The notes: generated by a model from the sequence alone, not told the origin. A DNA stretch of 64,000 nucleotides from Rhodoferax sp. (GCF_025354435.1 NZ_JANXMU010000060.1:1-64000); one strand, 5' to 3'; shown: positions 17,691 through 25,810, counted from the stretch's first letter. Program-made: numbers and translations.

Positions 17691-19146
17691 GGGAGGCATC
17701 CAGGGGTAAAAGTATGCGGAAGCAGGCCCCGCCTGCATCGGCCATCAGCAGCACCCGCCCGCCGTGGGCGGTGACCTGCTCGCGCACGATGGCCAGGCCA
17801 ATACCGCTTCCGCGTGGTGGGTGGGTGCCGTTGCTGGTGCTGTTAGGGGGCGGCTGGGTGCTGCCTCGGTAAAACGGGTCGAAGATGTGTTCGCGGTCGG
17901 CGGCGGCCACACCGGGGCCGTCGTCGTTGATTTGCAGGGCGATGTACCGCTCTTCGGCACTGCCCAGCAGGCCCACCCACCAGCGGATGCGCCCGCCCGC
18001 CGGGCTGAACCGGATGGCGTTCGACAGCAAATTGCCGAGCGCCATGCCCAGCCGCTCCGGGTCTACCGGGTGGCTTAGCGTGGCATCGCCTTCGACTACC
18101 ACCGCCAATCCACGGGCTTGCCAGCTCAGGCGCTGGGCCTGCACCACGTCTTGCACAAGGTGGTGCAGCAGGGTGGGGCGGCGTTGCAATTGCCGGGCAT
18201 CGAAGGCGGCGGCGTTGTAGCGCAGCAGGTCTTCAATTTGCTGCTGCAGCACACTGGTGTTGTGCTGCAGGATGGCTACGATCTCGGCCTGCTCTGCGCC
18301 CAGCGCACCGCCCACGCCCTCGCTCAGCAGGGCCACGCCTTCGCGCAGGGCGGCCAGCGGGGTTTTGAGTTCGTGCGAGGTGTGGCGCAGAAATCGGGCT
18401 TTGTCTTCGTCCAGCTCGGTCAGGCGCAGGCGCAACCAGTCGAGCTGGCGGCCCAGGCTGGCCAGGTCGGACGGGCCGCGGATCACCACCGGCTCGTTCA
18501 GCCGCCCCTCGCCCAGCGCCACGATGGCCCGGCCCAGGCGGCGCAACGGCTGGGTCAGCCACAGCCCAAAGGCCAGCGCCGCCGCGGCCGCGGCCACGAT
18601 GGCCACCAGCACCTGCTGTACCTGGCGGTTGCGTTGCGTCTCCAGCGCGTCTTGCACTTCCTGGTTGTGCTCGGCAATGCTTTGCTGCACCTGCAGCGTC
18701 AGCCCGCGCGAGATGCCGTCCAGCGTGCGGAACTCGGCCGCTACCGTCTCGCCCCGGGCCGCCAGGGCCAGCCGCCCGTCGGCCAACTGGCTGCGCACCC
18801 GCACCACCGAGGCCAGCCACTGTTGGGCCAGGGCGGCCGTGGGCGGGTACTGGCCCAGCGGCAGCAGCAGTGCCTGGGCCTGGTTGGCGGCATCGTCAAA
18901 GCGCTGGCGCAAAGCGTCGTCGCCCAGCACCAAGTACTGGCGGGCGGCCCGCTCCATGTCGGTACTGCGCTCGGCCAGGCCGCGGGTGGAAAGATTCAGC
19001 TGCACGCTCTGCTGCCCGGCCACGCGGCTTTGGGCCAGCACCCCTTGCAGCGCCTGCAAACCGCTGAGCGACACCGCGCCCAGCAGCAGCGCAATCAGCA
19101 CGAAAGCGAACAGCAGCAGTTGGCGGAAGGAGGCGCGTAGGGTCAA
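17683..19146 (-). CDS. glrK: Sensor histidine kinase GlrK (QseE)-like
   Basis: 487-aa membrane histidine kinase, partner of the GlrR regulator. First membrane segment ~residues 9-31, a helical periplasmic region, second segment ~175-198, HAMP linker, then the dimerisation/H-box helix with FLRHTSHELKTPLAALREG (phosphorylated histidine) and the ATPase domain with N-box LGNLLSNAIRFSPAGGR, G1 box NDDGPGV and G2 region GSGIGLAIVREQV. The start is TTG 19146, supported by CAGGAG 10 bases upstream; no ATG fits as well. The three-gene operon is tightly overlapped, so the components are made together. Confidence 0.88.
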   Translation of the reverse strand: MTLRASFRQLLLFAFVLIALLLGAVSLSGLQALQGVLAQSRVAGQQSVQLNLSTRGLAERSTDMERAARQYLVLGDDALRQRFDDAANQAQALLLPLGQYPPTAALAQQWLASVVRVRSQLADGRLALAARGETVAAEFRTLDGISRGLTLQVQQSIAEHNQEVQDALETQRNRQVQQVLVAIVAAAAAALAFGLWLTQPLRRLGRAIVALGEGRLNEPVVIRGPSDLASLGRQLDWLRLRLTELDEDKARFLRHTSHELKTPLAALREGVALLSEGVGGALGAEQAEIVAILQHNTSVLQQQIEDLLRYNAAAFDARQLQRRPTLLHHLVQDVVQAQRLSWQARGLAVVVEGDATLSHPVDPERLGMALGNLLSNAIRFSPAGGRIRWWVGLLGSAEERYIALQINDDGPGVAAADREHIFDPFYRGSTQPPPNSTSNGTHPPRGSGIGLAIVREQVTAHGGRVLLMADAGGACFRILLPLDASHA

Positions 19147-19289
19147 ATCGGTAAGGCTCCTGGACAGGTGGCGTAATGCGGCAACCAGTATAAAAGAGTG
19201 TGCTGCACTGCAACATGGGGGTGCCAGCCGTGGGGCTATGCTGGGGTCAACGCAGCAGCAAGCATTTCTTTAATTTACAAGCTTTTTAA

Positions 19290-19340
19290 GCTTCTGGCGT
19301 ATATCCTGTCTACGCTAGTAGCTATTAATTTAATAGTAAT
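19290..19340 (+). repeat. Dispersed ~50-bp repeat, copy 4
   Basis: GCTTCTGGCGTATATCCTG...GTAGCTATTAATTTAATAG, in the divergent region between glrK and the ycaQ-type gene, ending 4 bases before the ATG of the latter. It occupies the place of a ribosome-binding site, so it may affect translation of that gene. One of two intergenic copies not in the usual 3' orientation. Confidence 0.7.
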
Positions 19341-19344
19341 CGCC

Positions 19345-20586
19345 ATGCAAACCCCGACGCAGACTCTGACGCTACCCCAAGCCCGCAACCTGCACCTGGC
19401 CGCCCAGGGTTTGCTTACCACGCCACGCCGAAAAGCCACCCCCAGCGACCTGCGCCAGTGCATCCAGCGCATGCAACTGCTGCAGATCGACACCATTAGC
19501 GTGGTGGCGCGCAGCCCCTACCTGGTGCTGTTTTCACGGCTGAGCACCTACCCGCAGGCCTGGCTGGACGCGGCCCTGGCCAGCGGCCAGTTGTTCGAAA
19601 CCTGGGCCCACGAGGCCTGCTTTGCGCCGGTGGAAGACCTGCTGCTGCATCGCAGCTACAACCAAAACACGCGCCGCCACTGGGGCTTGATGAACGGACA
19701 GGCGGTTCAAGCCCGCCAGCGCAGCCACCTCGACGCGCTGCTGGCCCACATCGGTAGCAATGGCCCGGTCAAGTCGTCTGAGTTCGCCCGCACAGACGGC
19801 AAAACCAGCGGCGGCTGGTGGGACCGTAAGGACGAAAAACGCTGGCTTGAAGCCCTGTTTGCCAGCGGCGAGCTGATGGTGGCCCGGCGTGACAGCTTCC
19901 AGCGGGTCTACGACCTGGCGCACCGCGTGCACCCCCACCTGACCGATGCGCCACTGCCCGAGGCCGCCGAGGTGCACACCGGCTTTGTAGAAAAAGCCAT
20001 CCTCGCCCTGGGCATCACCCAGGCCCGCTGGGTGAACGACTACTTCCGCCAAAAGCCGCGCCTCAAGGATGCCGACCTGGACGCGCTGGTGGCGCAAGGC
20101 GTGGTCCAGCGCGTGAAAGTACAAGGCTGGACGGCCCCTGGTTACGTGCACCACCAGCACACCGAGCTGCTGCAAAAAGCCGCCGCAGGCCACCTGCGCG
20201 CCACCCACACCACGCTGCTGTCGCCCTTCGACCCCGTGGTGTGGGACCGCGAACGCGCATCCACTTTGTGGGGTTTTGATTACCGCATTGAGTGCTACAC
20301 GCCCGAGGAAAAACGCACCTACGGCTATTTCGTGCTGCCCATCCTGCACAAGGGGACCCTGGTCGGCCGGTTGGATGCCAAGGCGCACCGGGCACAGGGC
20401 GTGTTTGAGGTGAAGGCACTGTTTGTGGAGCCCGGCATGAAGCTCAGTGATGCGGCGGTGCGGGCCGTGGCCGAGGCGATCCAGCGTTGCGCGGATTGGC
20501 ACGGCACGCCGGAGGTACGGCTGGGGCGGACGGTGCCGGAGGGCTTGCTTGAGCGCCTAAGCAATGCTTTGCTGGTGAGTGGTTGA
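19345..20586 (+). CDS. Winged-helix DNA glycosylase, YcaQ/AlkX family
   Basis: 413-aa protein of the HTH_42 (YcaQ/AlkZ) family, which excises bulky or crosslinked alkylated bases. The tandem winged-helix fold covers the protein; the proposed catalytic Q-phi-D motif is seen as Q47-I48-D49 in MQLLQIDTISVV, the variant of the YcaQ (unhooking of interstrand crosslinks) branch rather than the Q-phi-Q of AZL-type resistance enzymes. Further family landmarks are SPYLVLFSRL, FETWAHEAC and GFDYRIECYTP. The start is ATG 19345; in-frame upstream codons fall in a dispersed repeat and are rejected. Stand-alone gene. Confidence 0.85.
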   Translation: MQTPTQTLTLPQARNLHLAAQGLLTTPRRKATPSDLRQCIQRMQLLQIDTISVVARSPYLVLFSRLSTYPQAWLDAALASGQLFETWAHEACFAPVEDLLLHRSYNQNTRRHWGLMNGQAVQARQRSHLDALLAHIGSNGPVKSSEFARTDGKTSGGWWDRKDEKRWLEALFASGELMVARRDSFQRVYDLAHRVHPHLTDAPLPEAAEVHTGFVEKAILALGITQARWVNDYFRQKPRLKDADLDALVAQGVVQRVKVQGWTAPGYVHHQHTELLQKAAAGHLRATHTTLLSPFDPVVWDRERASTLWGFDYRIECYTPEEKRTYGYFVLPILHKGTLVGRLDAKAHRAQGVFEVKALFVEPGMKLSDAAVRAVAEAIQRCADWHGTPEVRLGRTVPEGLLERLSNALLVSG

Positions 20587-20624
20587 TATGGCAGGCCAGC
20601 CTGTGGACGGTCGGCATCAATAAT

Positions 20625-20837
20625 TTACCAAAGTGCCGAGTCGCGCATGTCTGTGAGGCGCTTACGCGCTTGGCTTTTGCGGTATTGCAGTATGCCGACG
20701 GCAACGGCCAACGCCAGACCGCTGCAAAGCAGGTCTTCCCAGATGCTCAGACTTCTGCCTAACAAAGTCACCCCCAAACCAAATATCCCTGCGGCGGTGA
20801 GCACCCCTGAAATGGCTGTAAGAACGATGTTCAACAT
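20625..20837 (-). CDS. Small hypothetical membrane protein
   Basis: About 70 aa from ATG 20837; a TTG at 20888 would give 87 aa. Two hydrophobic stretches (IVLTAISGVLTAAGIFGLGV and a second ending ALAVAVGIL) are followed by a very basic tail (YRKSQARKRL), so it is probably an inner-membrane hairpin with a cytoplasmic tail. No ribosome-binding site is clear for either start. It lies at the 3' end of the leftward C39-peptidase/glycine-rich operon, about 100 bases after the RGG-motif gene; whether it belongs to that operon is open. Function unknown. Confidence 0.45.
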   Translation of the reverse strand: MLNIVLTAISGVLTAAGIFGLGVTLLGRSLSIWEDLLCSGLALAVAVGILQYRKSQARKRLTDMRDSALW

Positions 20838-20941
20838 GGGATTCAGCGCCGGGTATTGAAATGCTGGCAGTGCGTACAAGGGGAACAAGCTGGGCCATTC
20901 AACGTGGGCGACGAGGGTGCGTTTCCAGCTGCCATCCTGGC

Positions 20942-21487
20942 TTAGTGCGGCATGGCGGCGCGGGTAAGGGCGTCATTGATAGTGCCCTGCGCGTTCATGC
21001 TGCGGACCATACCCAAGCCGTTTGAGCTGGCGTTGATCATGGTCTGGACGTTGATCTGCTGGTTGTTCAGCGTATTTTGGATGATGGTGCCCGCCCCTAT
21101 GTTCGCGAGATTGGCGGGAACAGTGTTGCCCGGGCCGTTCTGCACCAGGTTCAGGCCATGGAGCTGTCCATTCAATTGCAAAGCCTGCGCGGGCGTCAGC
21201 TTGGCCAAATCTCCGACGTTCAAGCTGGTTTCTGTGATCAGTGCGCCATTGATATAGACCGTGCGGGTGATGCCAAAGCTGACCAGCAGTCCGCCCCCCA
21301 CGTCGAAGCCGCCGCGTAACTGGTCTAGGGTGCGGTCGCTGACGGTGTGCCAGATGCCGCTGTCGGCAGGGTTCTGCAGCTGTTCAGCGGCCTCTGAGCG
21401 GTCCGAAAAGTAACTCAGGACCACCAGAATGGCGCATATGCACAGGTTTCTTCCCCACTTGGTGTGGATAAAGCGGTTAGTGCGCAT
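20942..21487 (-). CDS. Secreted RGG-motif protein, FapE/FapA-like accessory of fibre locus
   Basis: 181-aa exported protein. A hydrophobic segment (residues ~14-28) acts as signal or anchor; it is followed by SDRTLDQLRGG (residues 50-60), which resembles the double-glycine leader cut by C39 peptidases, then FDVGGGLLVSFGI. The C-terminal half is rich in N and Q (IIQNTLNNQQINVQTMIN) and predicted beta/amyloid-like. The start ATG overlaps the stop of the C39 peptidase gene (TGATG), with GGAG 7 bases upstream, so enzyme and candidate substrate are coupled. I recall similar proteins beside fap-type clusters but cannot assign a proven function. Confidence 0.75.
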   Translation of the reverse strand: MRTNRFIHTKWGRNLCICAILVVLSYFSDRSEAAEQLQNPADSGIWHTVSDRTLDQLRGGFDVGGGLLVSFGITRTVYINGALITETSLNVGDLAKLTPAQALQLNGQLHGLNLVQNGPGNTVPANLANIGAGTIIQNTLNNQQINVQTMINASSNGLGMVRSMNAQGTINDALTRAAMPH

Positions 21488-22167
21488 CAGTAATCTCCGG
21501 GCCCGAGTCGGGGCAGGGCGATGCCAGCCAGGCCGTCGCGGTTTAGGCCGTCTCCTACGGGGGCGCGTTGCGCTACGCTCCAGTCGGCCTGCAGATTGAA
21601 GCGGGCGGTGTCCATGCGGTTGTGCACGACAAATAGCAGGTGATTCTGCCAACTCTCCTCAAAAGCTGCGCGTGGCACGGCACGGGTACCCCGTGCGGGG
21701 TCGCCGACCAGTACCCGGTCGGGTTGCACGCCTTTGACCACCACAAAATGGTGGTAGCCGTTTTCGTTGATGAGCACGATGGCCGGTATGCGGGCCTCGT
21801 TGAGTTTGTCTAGCGGCTGCTCGAACCCATCAGCCTCAAATCCATGTACGGCCAGCACGCGTTTCATGTCGAGCAGTGAAAAGCCTTCGCGCTGGATCTT
21901 GTCTTGGTCGCCGTTCGCGTACATCTCTTCAAATACCCGTTGCTCGCTGACCGGATAGTTGTAATGGTGCGTCAGCAAAGTGGCTACGGCGGCCGAGCCA
22001 CAACTGAAGTCGTATTTCTGCAGCAGCGTGCTGGTCCAGCGGGCTTCGCGGATGCTGGTGACCGGGACGCGGAAGTCTCCCGCGCCCATCGATGGCAAAT
22101 GCGCTACCTGCGCGGGTGCCGTGCCGACACCGCTGAGCAGCACGAAAGAGAACAACAGGCGGCGCAT
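21487..22167 (-). CDS. Periplasmic C39-family cysteine peptidase, FapD-like
   Basis: 226-aa papain-fold peptidase of family C39 without the ABC-transporter domains of bacteriocin exporters. After a signal peptide (LLFSFVLLSGVGTAPAQ) come the catalytic elements: oxyanion glutamine Q50, nucleophile C56 in YDFSCGSAAVATLL, general base H140 in GYHHFVVVKG and D156 in LVGDPARG. Size and layout match FapD of the Pseudomonas functional-amyloid (fap) operon, thought to trim or license fibre components in the periplasm. It lies 10 bases after a small RGG protein and overlaps a second RGG protein, both plausible substrates. No export ATPase is encoded nearby. Confidence 0.88.
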   Translation of the reverse strand: MRRLLFSFVLLSGVGTAPAQVAHLPSMGAGDFRVPVTSIREARWTSTLLQKYDFSCGSAAVATLLTHHYNYPVSEQRVFEEMYANGDQDKIQREGFSLLDMKRVLAVHGFEADGFEQPLDKLNEARIPAIVLINENGYHHFVVVKGVQPDRVLVGDPARGTRAVPRAAFEESWQNHLLFVVHNRMDTARFNLQADWSVAQRAPVGDGLNRDGLAGIALPRLGPGDY

Positions 22168-22177
22168 GGTCTTGCCA

Positions 22178-22546
22178 TCAGTTCAGCTGTAGATGCAGGA
22201 TGACTGCATTCTGGATCAGCACGTTCGCGCCGGAATTCTGGATCACCACCGGTATGCCGCTCATATTGGTGAAAGCGCCAGAGCTGATGGCGTTGTTGCC
22301 GGTACTGACCTGTTGCGCGGTGTTGTCGGAGGTGGTTCCGGTCAATGTCATGTCATTGCGAACGATCTGGGAACCGCCGCGGTAATGGCCCAACGCGGCC
22401 ATGGCTACCGGTTTGTTGAAGCCGGCCATCCTTGTGGTGGTCGCGCTGTTGCCTGTGTCCACAACTGTCTGCGCCGTGGCGGATGCCATCACAACGCAGG
22501 CCAGCAACAAGCTGCCCGACCAGGATAGTATTTTTTTGGATTGCAT
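22178..22546 (-). CDS. Small secreted RGG-motif protein, minor fibre-subunit candidate
   Basis: 122-aa exported protein. Signal peptide of ~26 residues ending ASATAQ, a short linker and then ALGHYRGG (GG at residues ~57-58), again resembling a double-glycine C39 processing site; the remaining ~64 residues (after RGG) are rich in N, T, S and V (TGNNAISSGAF, VVIQNSGANVLIQNAVILH), with an amphipathic beta-like pattern ending near the C-terminus. Start ATG 22546 preceded by GAGGGGAC. No family could be named with certainty; FapB/FapE-type minor subunits are the closest analogy. It follows the glycine-rich gene after a strong hairpin and precedes the C39 peptidase gene. Confidence 0.75.
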   Translation of the reverse strand: MQSKKILSWSGSLLLACVVMASATAQTVVDTGNSATTTRMAGFNKPVAMAALGHYRGGSQIVRNDMTLTGTTSDNTAQQVSTGNNAISSGAFTNMSGIPVVIQNSGANVLIQNAVILHLQLN

Positions 22547-22597
22547 AAAGTTGTCCCCTCGGTCTCTGGATGGCGTGACTAGGGTGCCGGTATCGAC

Positions 22598-22631
22598 CAT
22601 GCATTCCGCATCCGGGGATGCGGAATGCATG
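22598..22631 (-). other. Perfect 16-bp intra-operon hairpin
   Basis: CATGCATTCCGCATCC and its exact reverse complement are separated by only two bases. It lies between the glycine-rich gene (stop at 22649) and the next gene of the operon (ATG 22546). No T-run follows it in the direction of transcription, so it is not a standard terminator; it more likely blocks 3' exonucleases or reduces read-through, giving more of the first gene's mRNA than of the accessory genes. Confidence 0.8.
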
Positions 22632-22648
22632 GAATTACGGGCTACGTG

Positions 22649-23938
22649 TTAATGGCCCACAGACAAATTGGCCTGCACGTTCACGCTTTGCTGAACCAGC
22701 GATGCGATGCCGCTGTTCTGGCTGGCGACCATGATGCCGGCAGCCGACTGGCCGACGCTGGTCATGGTATTGGACATGTTGAACGTACCCGCATCAACGG
22801 TGTTGGTGCCGGCAGCTCCACCTGTGCCGCTACCACCGGCACCGGCTGTGCCGCCCATGGCCGTGTTGGTACCACCGTTGCCAGCACCGCCTGTGCCGCT
22901 GCCGCCAGCGCCGCCAGCACCCGCTGTGGTGGTACCACCCGTAGCGGCACCACCAGTGGCGCTACCGTTAGTGGCTGCGCCGCCCGCACCGCCCGTGCCA
23001 GCACCCGCGGTACGGGTGCCGCCGCCAGCATTGGCGGATGCAGTGCCGCCTGCGCCACCTGCACCACCTGCGCCTGTCGTGCTCGTACCGCCAGAGCCGG
23101 TTCCTGTGCCGGTACCGTTTGCGGTTCCGTTATTGCCGTCGCCATTGGATGCGGTTCCAGTGCCGGTGCCATTGGCATTGGCAATGGCACGGCCGCTGTT
23201 GCCGCCGTCGTCGCCGTTGGCATAGGCTCTGCCGGATTTATCGCCACCGCTGGCACTGCCACCCCAGCCGCTACCGGCTTTGCCGCCATCGGCACTGCCG
23301 TTGATAGTTTTGGTACTGGCGCCACCGGTGTAGGCCTTGCCGCCATTGCCACCTTCTTCACCATCGCCTTTGCCGCCCGATCCGCCGTTGCCTTTGCCAG
23401 ATGCATAGCCGCCCTTGGCATTGCCGCCGTCGCCGCCATAGCCCTTGCCGCCATTGGCATTGCCGGAATTGGAGGCGCTATTGCCAATGCCGTAGATGCG
23501 AACGCCCGAAACAGAGCCTTCCAGCTTGCTGGTGGCCGTGGCGGTTGCTACGTTGAAGGCATTGGTGAAAGTACCCGTTGAGCCATTGTTGAGGGCCGCA
23601 GAGCGCGAGCCACTGGCATCGGCCCCCCCCGTATCGCGGTAGTTGGTACTGCTATTGGCGTAGGAGTGTGTACTCGAGTCTGTCTTGGTGACGGTTTTGG
23701 TATCGGTATTCGTTTTGGTAATAGTTTTGGTATCCGTATTGGTCTTGTTAGTGGTGATGGTCTTCGTGTCGGTATTCGTCTTGGTGCTTGAATCCGTAAG
23801 GTTGCTGGTAGCGGTATTGGTGTTGCTGCCACCGTCATCGGCCCGCTGCCGTGAATTCACGTCCAACGTATCGGCAAATGCCACACTGCCCAGACCAAAC
23901 GCTGCTACGAGAGCAGAAGCCAAAAGTGTTCTTTTCAT
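22649..23938 (-). CDS. Very glycine-rich secreted repeat protein, candidate fibre subunit
   Basis: 429-aa exported protein of very low complexity and without cysteine. A signal peptide (MKRTLLASALVAAFGLGS, ending FA-D) is followed by a D/N/T-rich segment with three near-copies of KTNTDTKTIT (residues ~53-84), a serine/asparagine region, then a long G/A/N/S/T-rich region (~150-385; runs such as GGAGGAGGTA and GTGTGTGSGG) and a distinct end (ASQNSGIASLVQQSVNVQAN). Start ATG 23938 follows GGAGGC; a sigma-54-type promoter lies 71 bases upstream. It resembles the major subunit of a Fap-like system by position, but FapC repeats and its CxxC motif are absent. Long open frames on the opposite strand here are composition artefacts. 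Confidence 0.85.
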   Translation of the reverse strand: MKRTLLASALVAAFGLGSVAFADTLDVNSRQRADDGGSNTNTATSNLTDSSTKTNTDTKTITTNKTNTDTKTITKTNTDTKTVTKTDSSTHSYANSSTNYRDTGGADASGSRSAALNNGSTGTFTNAFNVATATATSKLEGSVSGVRIYGIGNSASNSGNANGGKGYGGDGGNAKGGYASGKGNGGSGGKGDGEEGGNGGKAYTGGASTKTINGSADGGKAGSGWGGSASGGDKSGRAYANGDDGGNSGRAIANANGTGTGTASNGDGNNGTANGTGTGTGSGGTSTTGAGGAGGAGGTASANAGGGTRTAGAGTGGAGGAATNGSATGGAATGGTTTAGAGGAGGSGTGGAGNGGTNTAMGGTAGAGGSGTGGAAGTNTVDAGTFNMSNTMTSVGQSAAGIMVASQNSGIASLVQQSVNVQANLSVGH

Positions 23939-24008
23939 AAAGCCTCCAAATGTTAAGAGTAGAAAGTTCCTCAATTGAATCGCGACACCACAACTCCGGG
24001 GCTGCAAC

Positions 24009-24024
24009 AGCAAATTGTGTGCCT
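24009..24024 (-). promoter_or_regulatory. Sigma-54 (-24/-12) promoter of glycine-rich operon
   Basis: Read leftward: AGGCACACAATTTGCT, i.e. GGCAC, a 5-base spacer and TTGCT, with GG and GC exactly 10 bases apart as required by RpoN. Transcription would begin near 23998, leaving ~60 bases to the ATG at 23938. The divergently encoded sigma-54 activator (25811-27151) is the obvious partner. Confidence 0.75.
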
Positions 24025-24142
24025 GTTTTTTTTGCTTTGGTTTGTATGCGATTTGCGTGGGGAAATAACGTAATTCATTGGTGAATCTACCTAGATATGG
24101 GGCCTTTGTGCCTACCGATGCCGGGTATCCACCGCGCCTGGT

Positions 24143-24160
24143 TGTAACGATTCCGTGACT
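24143..24160. promoter_or_regulatory. Degenerate second activator-site candidate
   Basis: TGTAACG-ATTC-CGTGACT keeps the pattern TGTnAC-N6-GTGAC of the perfect palindrome at 24254-24271, with the centres 111 bases apart. Weak evidence by itself. Confidence 0.35.
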
Positions 24161-24253
24161 ACACGTTGATACGTTTGGCGTTGGTTTTCGACCGAAAGTA
24201 AGCATGCCTATGGTGTTTTTTGCATGTTCATTCTTGGCACTGCCGTTTCTACT

Positions 24254-24271
24254 TGTCACATTCTTGTGACA
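24254..24271. promoter_or_regulatory. Palindromic upstream activating site candidate
   Basis: TGTCACA-TTCT-TGTGACA is a perfect 7-bp inverted repeat about 240 bases upstream of the sigma-54 promoter, a normal distance for an enhancer-binding protein. It lies between the divergent halves of the locus, so it could serve both. Binding by the adjacent activator is inferred. Confidence 0.6.
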
Positions 24272-24533
24272 GTGATCCGTGGGTTTTTAACGCCACTGAG
24301 GCATGCAATTTAGGTGAGTCCAAGGCAGATCTGCGTCTGTGCTGCCAGTGAATACACCCACATGAATTCAAAAAACTGCATCAATTGTGTGACATCAAAG
24401 TACAAATTATTTTTTACGTACAGTTTCAATTTAGTTATGTTTTGAGTGCTAAGATTTTTCGCAACAATGCAAAATACTTTCAAGAAAAAGTAAGGCTCTG
24501 CCGCCTTGAGCCTTGATACCAAGGAGTCATTCC

Positions 24534-25799
24534 ATGAAAGCACTCTGCCAAGATCGGCCGTTGTTGTTTTTGGCTTGTTCATCAATGGTGTTGTCCTGCA
24601 TGGGGGCCAACGCGCAGGAGGTGCCGCTGGCCCCCAGCGTTGACCAAAGGATCGAGGCATTGCAGCAGTTGGTGGCGGAGCAAGGGCGGCAGATTGAAGC
24701 CCTGCGCCAGCAGGTGGCCAGCCAGTCGGGTGCTACCAACCCTGAAAGGGCGGCAAACGATAGCCCGCAACCCCCCAACAATGCCACCGCCGAGGGTTCC
24801 ACACAGGCGGTGCGTGTTGGTGTGGCACCCAGCGAGGACACGCAGACTCCCAAGCTGGCCCAGTTATTCGACCAGCCGGGCATCCTGACGCCGCGAGGCC
24901 ACTACGTTTTTGAACCGTCATTGCAGTACGGATATTCATCGAGTAACCGGGTGGCCCTGGTGGGCTACACCATTATTCCCGCCTTGCTGATTGGTCTGAT
25001 TGATGTGCGGGAGGTAAAAAGCCATGTGGCGACGATGGCGTTAGCGGGCCGCTGGGGGATTACAAATCGCCTGGAAGGGGAGGTGAAAATTCCCTATGTG
25101 TACCGTTCCGACTCGACGGTCAGCCGCGAGATATTCACGGGCTCCGCTTCAGACAGCGTCTTCAATAACAGCGGCAAGGCGGTCGGCGATGTAGAGGTGG
25201 CAGTCCGTTATCAATTGAACCAACCCCAGAACGACTTTCCCTTCATGATCGGCTCGCTGCGGTTCAAGTCCCGTACCGGCAAAGACCCATTTGAGGTGGT
25301 GACAGATTGCGTCACCCGATGCGTGGGCAACACCACGGGCACAGGTCTTCCGATGGAGTTGCCCACAGGTTCTGGCTTTTATTCCCTGCAAACCGGCCTG
25401 ACCTGGTTGATGCCATCCGACCCTGCCGTGTTTTTTGGCAGTTTCAATTACACCCACAATTTCGGCCGTAGTGATGTCTACCGCACGGTGTTGAGCGGGG
25501 AGCGCGAGTTCCTTGGTTCTATCAAGCCAGGCGACGTGCTGGGCATCAACTTTGGTGTCGGACTGGCGATCAATGAGCACTCTACTTTCAGCGTCGGCGT
25601 AGACATGAGCTCCATAGGCCGCACCCGCCAGAATGGCATACCGGTGGCGGGTTCGGTACGTACGCAATTGTCGTCCTTGCTGCTGGGCTACTCCTACCGC
25701 ATCAGCCCTAAGACCACCGTGAATGTGGCCGTGGCGGCAGGGCTGACGCCCGACACGCCGAATATGACCTTGACTGTCAGGATTCCCATATCTTTCTAG
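24534..25799 (+). CDS. FapF-like outer-membrane beta-barrel with coiled-coil N-terminus
   Basis: 421-aa exported protein. After a signal peptide (~28 residues, ending ANAQ) comes a coiled coil ([18 protein letters not shown]... to ~residue 64), an S/N/P-rich linker, then a ~300-residue region of alternating beta strands beginning [18 protein letters not shown] and ending LTVRIPISF, with a terminal phenylalanine as in outer-membrane barrels. This layout, periplasmic trimeric coiled coil feeding a barrel, is that of FapF, the export pore for Pseudomonas functional amyloid. AAGGAG lies 7 bases before the ATG. It is divergent from the glycine-rich operon and 11 bases upstream of the activator gene. 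Alternative: a generic transporter-like barrel of unknown cargo. Confidence 0.8.
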   Translation: MKALCQDRPLLFLACSSMVLSCMGANAQEVPLAPSVDQRIEALQQLVAEQGRQIEALRQQVASQSGATNPERAANDSPQPPNNATAEGSTQAVRVGVAPSEDTQTPKLAQLFDQPGILTPRGHYVFEPSLQYGYSSSNRVALVGYTIIPALLIGLIDVREVKSHVATMALAGRWGITNRLEGEVKIPYVYRSDSTVSREIFTGSASDSVFNNSGKAVGDVEVAVRYQLNQPQNDFPFMIGSLRFKSRTGKDPFEVVTDCVTRCVGNTTGTGLPMELPTGSGFYSLQTGLTWLMPSDPAVFFGSFNYTHNFGRSDVYRTVLSGEREFLGSIKPGDVLGINFGVGLAINEHSTFSVGVDMSSIGRTRQNGIPVAGSVRTQLSSLLLGYSYRISPKTTVNVAVAAGLTPDTPNMTLTVRIPISF

Positions 25800-25810
25800 C
25801 AAGGTTCACT

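Larger units (their letters stand above)
23939..24533. other. Divergent control region of the fibre locus
   Basis: 595 bases without a gene between the leftward glycine-rich gene and the rightward FapF-like gene, clearly more AT-rich than the surroundings. It contains the ribosome-binding site and sigma-54 promoter of the leftward operon, a perfect 18-bp palindrome (24254-24271), a degenerate relative of it (24143-24160) and, on the right, an A/T-rich stretch ending in AAGGAG. No convincing promoter for the rightward genes was found. Reading frames crossing it have no family features and were not called. Confidence 0.75.

Noticed and set aside
22625-23581. Long open frame (318 codons) opposite the glycine-rich gene
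   Set aside because: It is the complement of Gly/Ala-rich codons and has no start context or family features; the leftward gene has signal peptide, ribosome-binding site and promoter.
23690-23800. Regular repeat array near 23690-23800 as a CRISPR
   Set aside because: The repeats encode the KTNTDTKTIT units in frame, without spacers of unique sequence.
24234-24250. TTGGCAC-N5-TTTCT as rightward sigma-54 promoter for the FapF-like gene
   Set aside because: The invariant GC at -12 reads TC, it lies ~290 bases from the gene, and the palindromic site abuts it; not convincing.
24310-24660. 116-codon leftward frame in the divergent control region
   Set aside because: AT-rich, overlaps the start of the FapF-like gene, no ribosome-binding site or family features.
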